Source: Cryomorphaceae bacterium
GTDB taxonomy: Bacteria; Bacteroidota; Bacteroidia; Flavobacteriales_D; Crocinitomicaceae
NCBI GenBank assembly: GCA_027490665.1
Contig: JAIXXP010000114.1
Span: 1 to 41,456, forward strand
Direction of reading: 5' to 3'
Length of the DNA stretch: 41,456 nt
Part shown: piece after piece, positions 40,130 through 41,456 of the stretch
Layout of the letters: each line of letters starts with the position of its first letter
Position numbering within the stretch: position 1 is the first letter of the stretch
Position numbers and translations under genes: made by a program
Notes under the pieces: generated by a model
The model's input: the letters and a program-made list of their open reading frames with translations, nothing else
Told to the model about the DNA's origin: nothing
Databases searched by the model: none

Positions 40130-40151
40130 AGTACTAGAGATTTACGAAGCA

Positions 40152-40499
40152 TTAAATACTATCTTGATACATGCGTCTGAGCAATTGCGTCTCAAACAAT
40201 GTACGCATGCGCTTGGCTAAATAGAGCTGGACCATGAGGGTAAGCAAGCCAATTGCTGCGGCTACTAATGCAAAACCTTTTGCTTTGTCATCTACCACAT
40301 CGGAAATATAAAATGCCAAAGCCATAGAAGACAGCAAAGTGAATAATAGCATAAAGCCCCACAGCATGAATTGCAAAATGAGGTGTGCACTCATTTGTAC
40401 AGTTCTTTTTAACACTTCGAGTTTTGCAATCTCGGTTGTGGTTTTAAGGTATTGTTTGAATTGATCTGCAAAATCATTAATCGGATGGTCGACATTCAT
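40152..40499 (-). CDS. Phage-holin-3_6/YqjE-like membrane protein
   Basis: A 115-aa protein. The N-terminal amphipathic region is DFADQFKQYLKTTTEIAKLEVLKRTVQMSAH. Two transmembrane helices follow (ILQFMLWGFMLLFTLLSSMALAFYI and GFALVAAAIGLLTLMVQLYLA), then a basic tail, KRMRTLFETQLLRRMYQDSI. This matches the Phage_holin_3_6/YqjE type, which despite its name is a housekeeping or stress-linked membrane protein in many bacteria. Its ATG lies 22 bases after the T-run of a strong intrinsic terminator, so its expression seems to need read-through or an unseen promoter. Confidence 0.85.
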   Translation of the reverse strand: MNVDHPINDFADQFKQYLKTTTEIAKLEVLKRTVQMSAHLILQFMLWGFMLLFTLLSSMALAFYISDVVDDKAKGFALVAAAIGLLTLMVQLYLAKRMRTLFETQLLRRMYQDSI

Positions 40500-40521
40500 G
40501 GTTTGATTTTTTTTAAGGGTT

Positions 40522-40548
40522 AAAAAAACCAGCGCGAACGCTGGTTTT
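40522..40548 (-). terminator. Strong intrinsic terminator inside the YtxH-holin-like operon
   Basis: Arms 40525-40534 and 40539-40548 pair perfectly over 10 bp, with a four-base loop that reads TTCG on the minus strand. The minus-strand stem runs straight into seven Ts. It lies between the YtxH gene and the holin-like gene, 22 bases before the latter's start codon. Confidence 0.85.
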
Positions 40549-40566
40549 CATAGGGCAAAAGACATC

Positions 40567-40628
40567 ATACAGCCGCCTTTCCTTGGATTTACGCGTCCCG
40601 ATTGTGTGCTAACTCACGGCAGCTGTAT
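40567..40628 (-). ncRNA. Candidate structured RNA upstream of the terminator
   Basis: On the minus strand ATACAGCTGCC (40628-40618) can pair with GGCGGCTGTAT (40577-40567): eleven base pairs including one G-U, closing a 40-base interior. The interior holds a GTG...CAC mini-stem and GGGACGCGTAAATCC. The terminator at 40522-40548 follows 18 bases downstream. The pairing is seen directly. Whether it is a riboswitch-like leader, an attenuator or a 3'-UTR-derived small RNA is unknown, and I do not match it to a known class. Confidence 0.4.
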
Positions 40629-40644
40629 TTTGCTTTTTACCATG

Positions 40645-40854
40645 CTAATCTTTTTCAGCATAAAGTTCTTTCTCGACATTAAAGCCCAAATTATGAGATA
40701 GATCTGTTGCCATTTTCTTAGCGCTTCCAGATATTTTATGACGCGTTACACTTCCTTTATCAGGGGCAAAGAGAACGCCCATTAGTGCACCTACTGCTGC
40801 ACTTGCAATTGCAACGGTCACATAGGTTGAGGTGTTTGATTTTTGTGTTTCCAT
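40645..40854 (-). CDS. YtxH domain protein
   Basis: A 69-aa protein. A single N-terminal transmembrane helix (YVTVAIASAAVGALMGVLFAP, about residues 9-29) contains the YtxH glycine-rich GAxxGxLFAPDKG motif, followed by a helical tail (SVTRHKISGSAKKMATDLSHNLGFNVEKE). YtxH proteins are small, often stress-induced membrane proteins of general unknown function and are frequently misnamed gas vesicle proteins. It is the first gene of the module and has its own -7 box and palindrome upstream. Confidence 0.88.
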   Translation of the reverse strand: METQKSNTSTYVTVAIASAAVGALMGVLFAPDKGSVTRHKISGSAKKMATDLSHNLGFNVEKELYAEKD

Positions 40855-40896
40855 GTTCGATGTTTTTAATAAATGAGTACTGATTCTTTCTTATAA

Positions 40897-40904
40897 CAAA
40901 TTTA
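40897..40904 (-). promoter_or_regulatory. -7 box of ytxH
   Basis: On the minus strand this is TAAATTTG, a perfect TAnnTTTG, 42 bases before the start codon. No clear TTG lies at the proper distance upstream (CTTTA is the nearest), so activation by a bound factor may be needed. Confidence 0.5.
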
Positions 40905-40922
40905 TATTTAATTAAATATAAA
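40901..40922. promoter_or_regulatory. 22-bp perfect palindrome over the ytxH promoter
   Basis: Two 11-base arms, TTTATATTTAA and its exact reverse complement, abut without spacer. The site overlaps the -7 box at 40897-40904 and covers the spacer of the promoter. All bases are A or T, so the palindrome could partly reflect composition, but 11 consecutive pairs make a binding site more likely. Confidence 0.55.
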
Positions 40923-40952
40923 GTATTTACACTATTTTATATAAAGTTTACA
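40917..40952. repeat. Two near-identical direct repeats upstream of ytxH
   Basis: ATATAAAGTATTTACA at 40917-40932 and ATATAAAGTTTACA at 40939-40952 begin 22 bases apart. They differ only by two inserted bases. They lie upstream of the palindrome with respect to ytxH and may be activator sites. Confidence 0.4.
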
Positions 40953-40958
40953 TTTAAA

Positions 40959-41456
40959 TTAATAGGCCGTCCAAGCGGCATCTGCAACCAACACAGCACC
41001 ATTGATCATAGACGAGCTTTCACTCGCTAAAAACAACGCTATCTCTGCAATTTCTTTGGGCTTTCCAACCTTCGGATTGAGTTGAAGACCTAATGTAAGG
41101 AGCTCATTCATTTCTTTAGAAACTTTTGAGTAATCAATATCGTCGGCGATATGTGTCTCAATAGCACCTGGAGCAATTGCATTACAGCGAATACCATGTG
41201 CTGCATACATATAACCTGTATTCTTAGTGAGGCCGTTCATTGCAAATTTACTTGCCGTGTAGGCGGCACCTGCGCGGGCACCCTGCAAGCCACCAATAGA
41301 CGAAATGTTAATGATGTTTCCGTGCTTATGATGTAGAAAGTGAGGGATCAACAAACGCATCAACATAAAAGGACCTTTTAAATTGATATTCATGACCCGA
41401 TCCCATTGAGAATTTGTTACATCCGCAACCGCTTCAAAATTATCCATAACACCTGC
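40959..41456 (-). CDS. Short-chain dehydrogenase/reductase, N-terminus cut by window edge
   Basis: The visible 165 codons hold the C-terminal two-thirds of an SDR. Reading in from the window edge there is AGVMDNFEAVADVTNSQWDRVMNINLKGPF, continuing the NNAG motif that should lie just outside, so the true start is beyond 41456 and not at the ATG at 41447. The catalytic Ser is in NIISSIGGLQGARAG-type sequence and the YxxxK in AYTASKFAMNG. NAIAPGAIETHI and the end LFLASESSSMINGAVLVADAAWTAY are classical SDR. The cofactor loop is outside the window. Substrate unknown. Confidence 0.92.
   Translation of the reverse strand, partial: AGVMDNFEAVADVTNSQWDRVMNINLKGPFMLMRLLIPHFLHHKHGNIINISSIGGLQGARAGAAYTASKFAMNGLTKNTGYMYAAHGIRCNAIAPGAIETHIADDIDYSKVSKEMNELLTLGLQLNPKVGKPKEIAEIALFLASESSSMINGAVLVADAAWTAY

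Noticed and set aside
40579..40602. Resemblance of GGGACGCGTAAATCC on the minus strand to the GGGACGCAAAxCC part of the c-di-GMP-I riboswitch
   Set aside because: The flanking tetraloop-receptor helix and other conserved parts are not visible, so class membership is unsupported.
1..41456. CRISPR array, insertion sequence, integrase, tRNA or prophage
   Set aside because: No regularly spaced repeats, transposase or recombinase motifs, cloverleaf sequence or structural phage genes were seen; the holin-like gene is the chromosomal YqjE type.

Overview
The window looks like a chromosomal stretch of a Bacteroidota bacterium, probably flavobacteria-like; I would not name a genus. The support is a type IX secretion C-terminal sorting domain (2662-6078), the Bacteroidota-type alternative GlmU-like protein, several perfect TAnnTTTG -7 boxes of the phylum's primary sigma factor, no convincing Shine-Dalgarno sequences, and an ACR3/DUF6428-type ars operon. 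I see no tRNA, rRNA, insertion sequence, prophage or CRISPR array, and no gene-free stretch over 300 bases. The largest gaps are 22253-22468, 33049-33201, 40500-40644 and 40855-40958, and each holds regulatory-looking sequence.

Layout. 1-2.6 kb: an ICMT-like membrane methyltransferase, recR, smpB and a LolA-like carrier. 2.7-9 kb, minus strand: a large secreted BNR/PKD/T9SS protein, a DCC-family thiol protein and lon. 9-16.9 kb: GlmU-like protein, sodium:solute symporter, an unknown anchored protein, DedA, rhodanese, ComEC and RecQ. 17-22.3 kb: ilvE, an unknown exported protein, an EEP-family hydrolase and a lemA-TPM-TPM operon. 22.3-26.7 kb: dinB-dnaE, a two-gene translesion cassette behind a promoter carrying two copies of one inverted repeat. 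26.6-32.4 kb, minus strand: a tightly packed galactan/galactose operon (small membrane protein, galM, GH53 lipoprotein, GH2, galK). 32.5-36 kb: LOG-family protein, then arsR-DUF6428-acr3-arsC with an AraC-type regulator convergent to it. 36.1-41 kb, minus strand: YtxH, a holin-3_6/YqjE-like membrane protein, a 126-aa unknown, a GH130-type enzyme, a GT4-toroid fusion and a small unknown. An SDR gene is cut by the right edge.

How the genes work together. The galactan operon reads as a short catabolic route. A probably surface-exposed endo-galactanase shortens beta-1,4-galactan, a periplasmic GH2 enzyme releases galactose, and GalM and GalK bring it into the Leloir pathway. GalT, GalE and SusC/D are not in the window. 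The ars operon covers sensing, arsenate reduction and arsenite efflux.

The least explained part is the 36.1-41 kb module. It pairs a degenerate-motif glycosyltransferase fused to an all-helical domain with a GH130 enzyme, behind small envelope-stress-type membrane proteins. A strong intrinsic terminator and an upstream long-range RNA hairpin lie inside the presumed transcript, only about 22 nt before the holin-like start codon. A 22-bp perfect palindrome sits on the promoter in front of YtxH. This is my best candidate for an undescribed regulated system. The dinB-dnaE twin operator is second.
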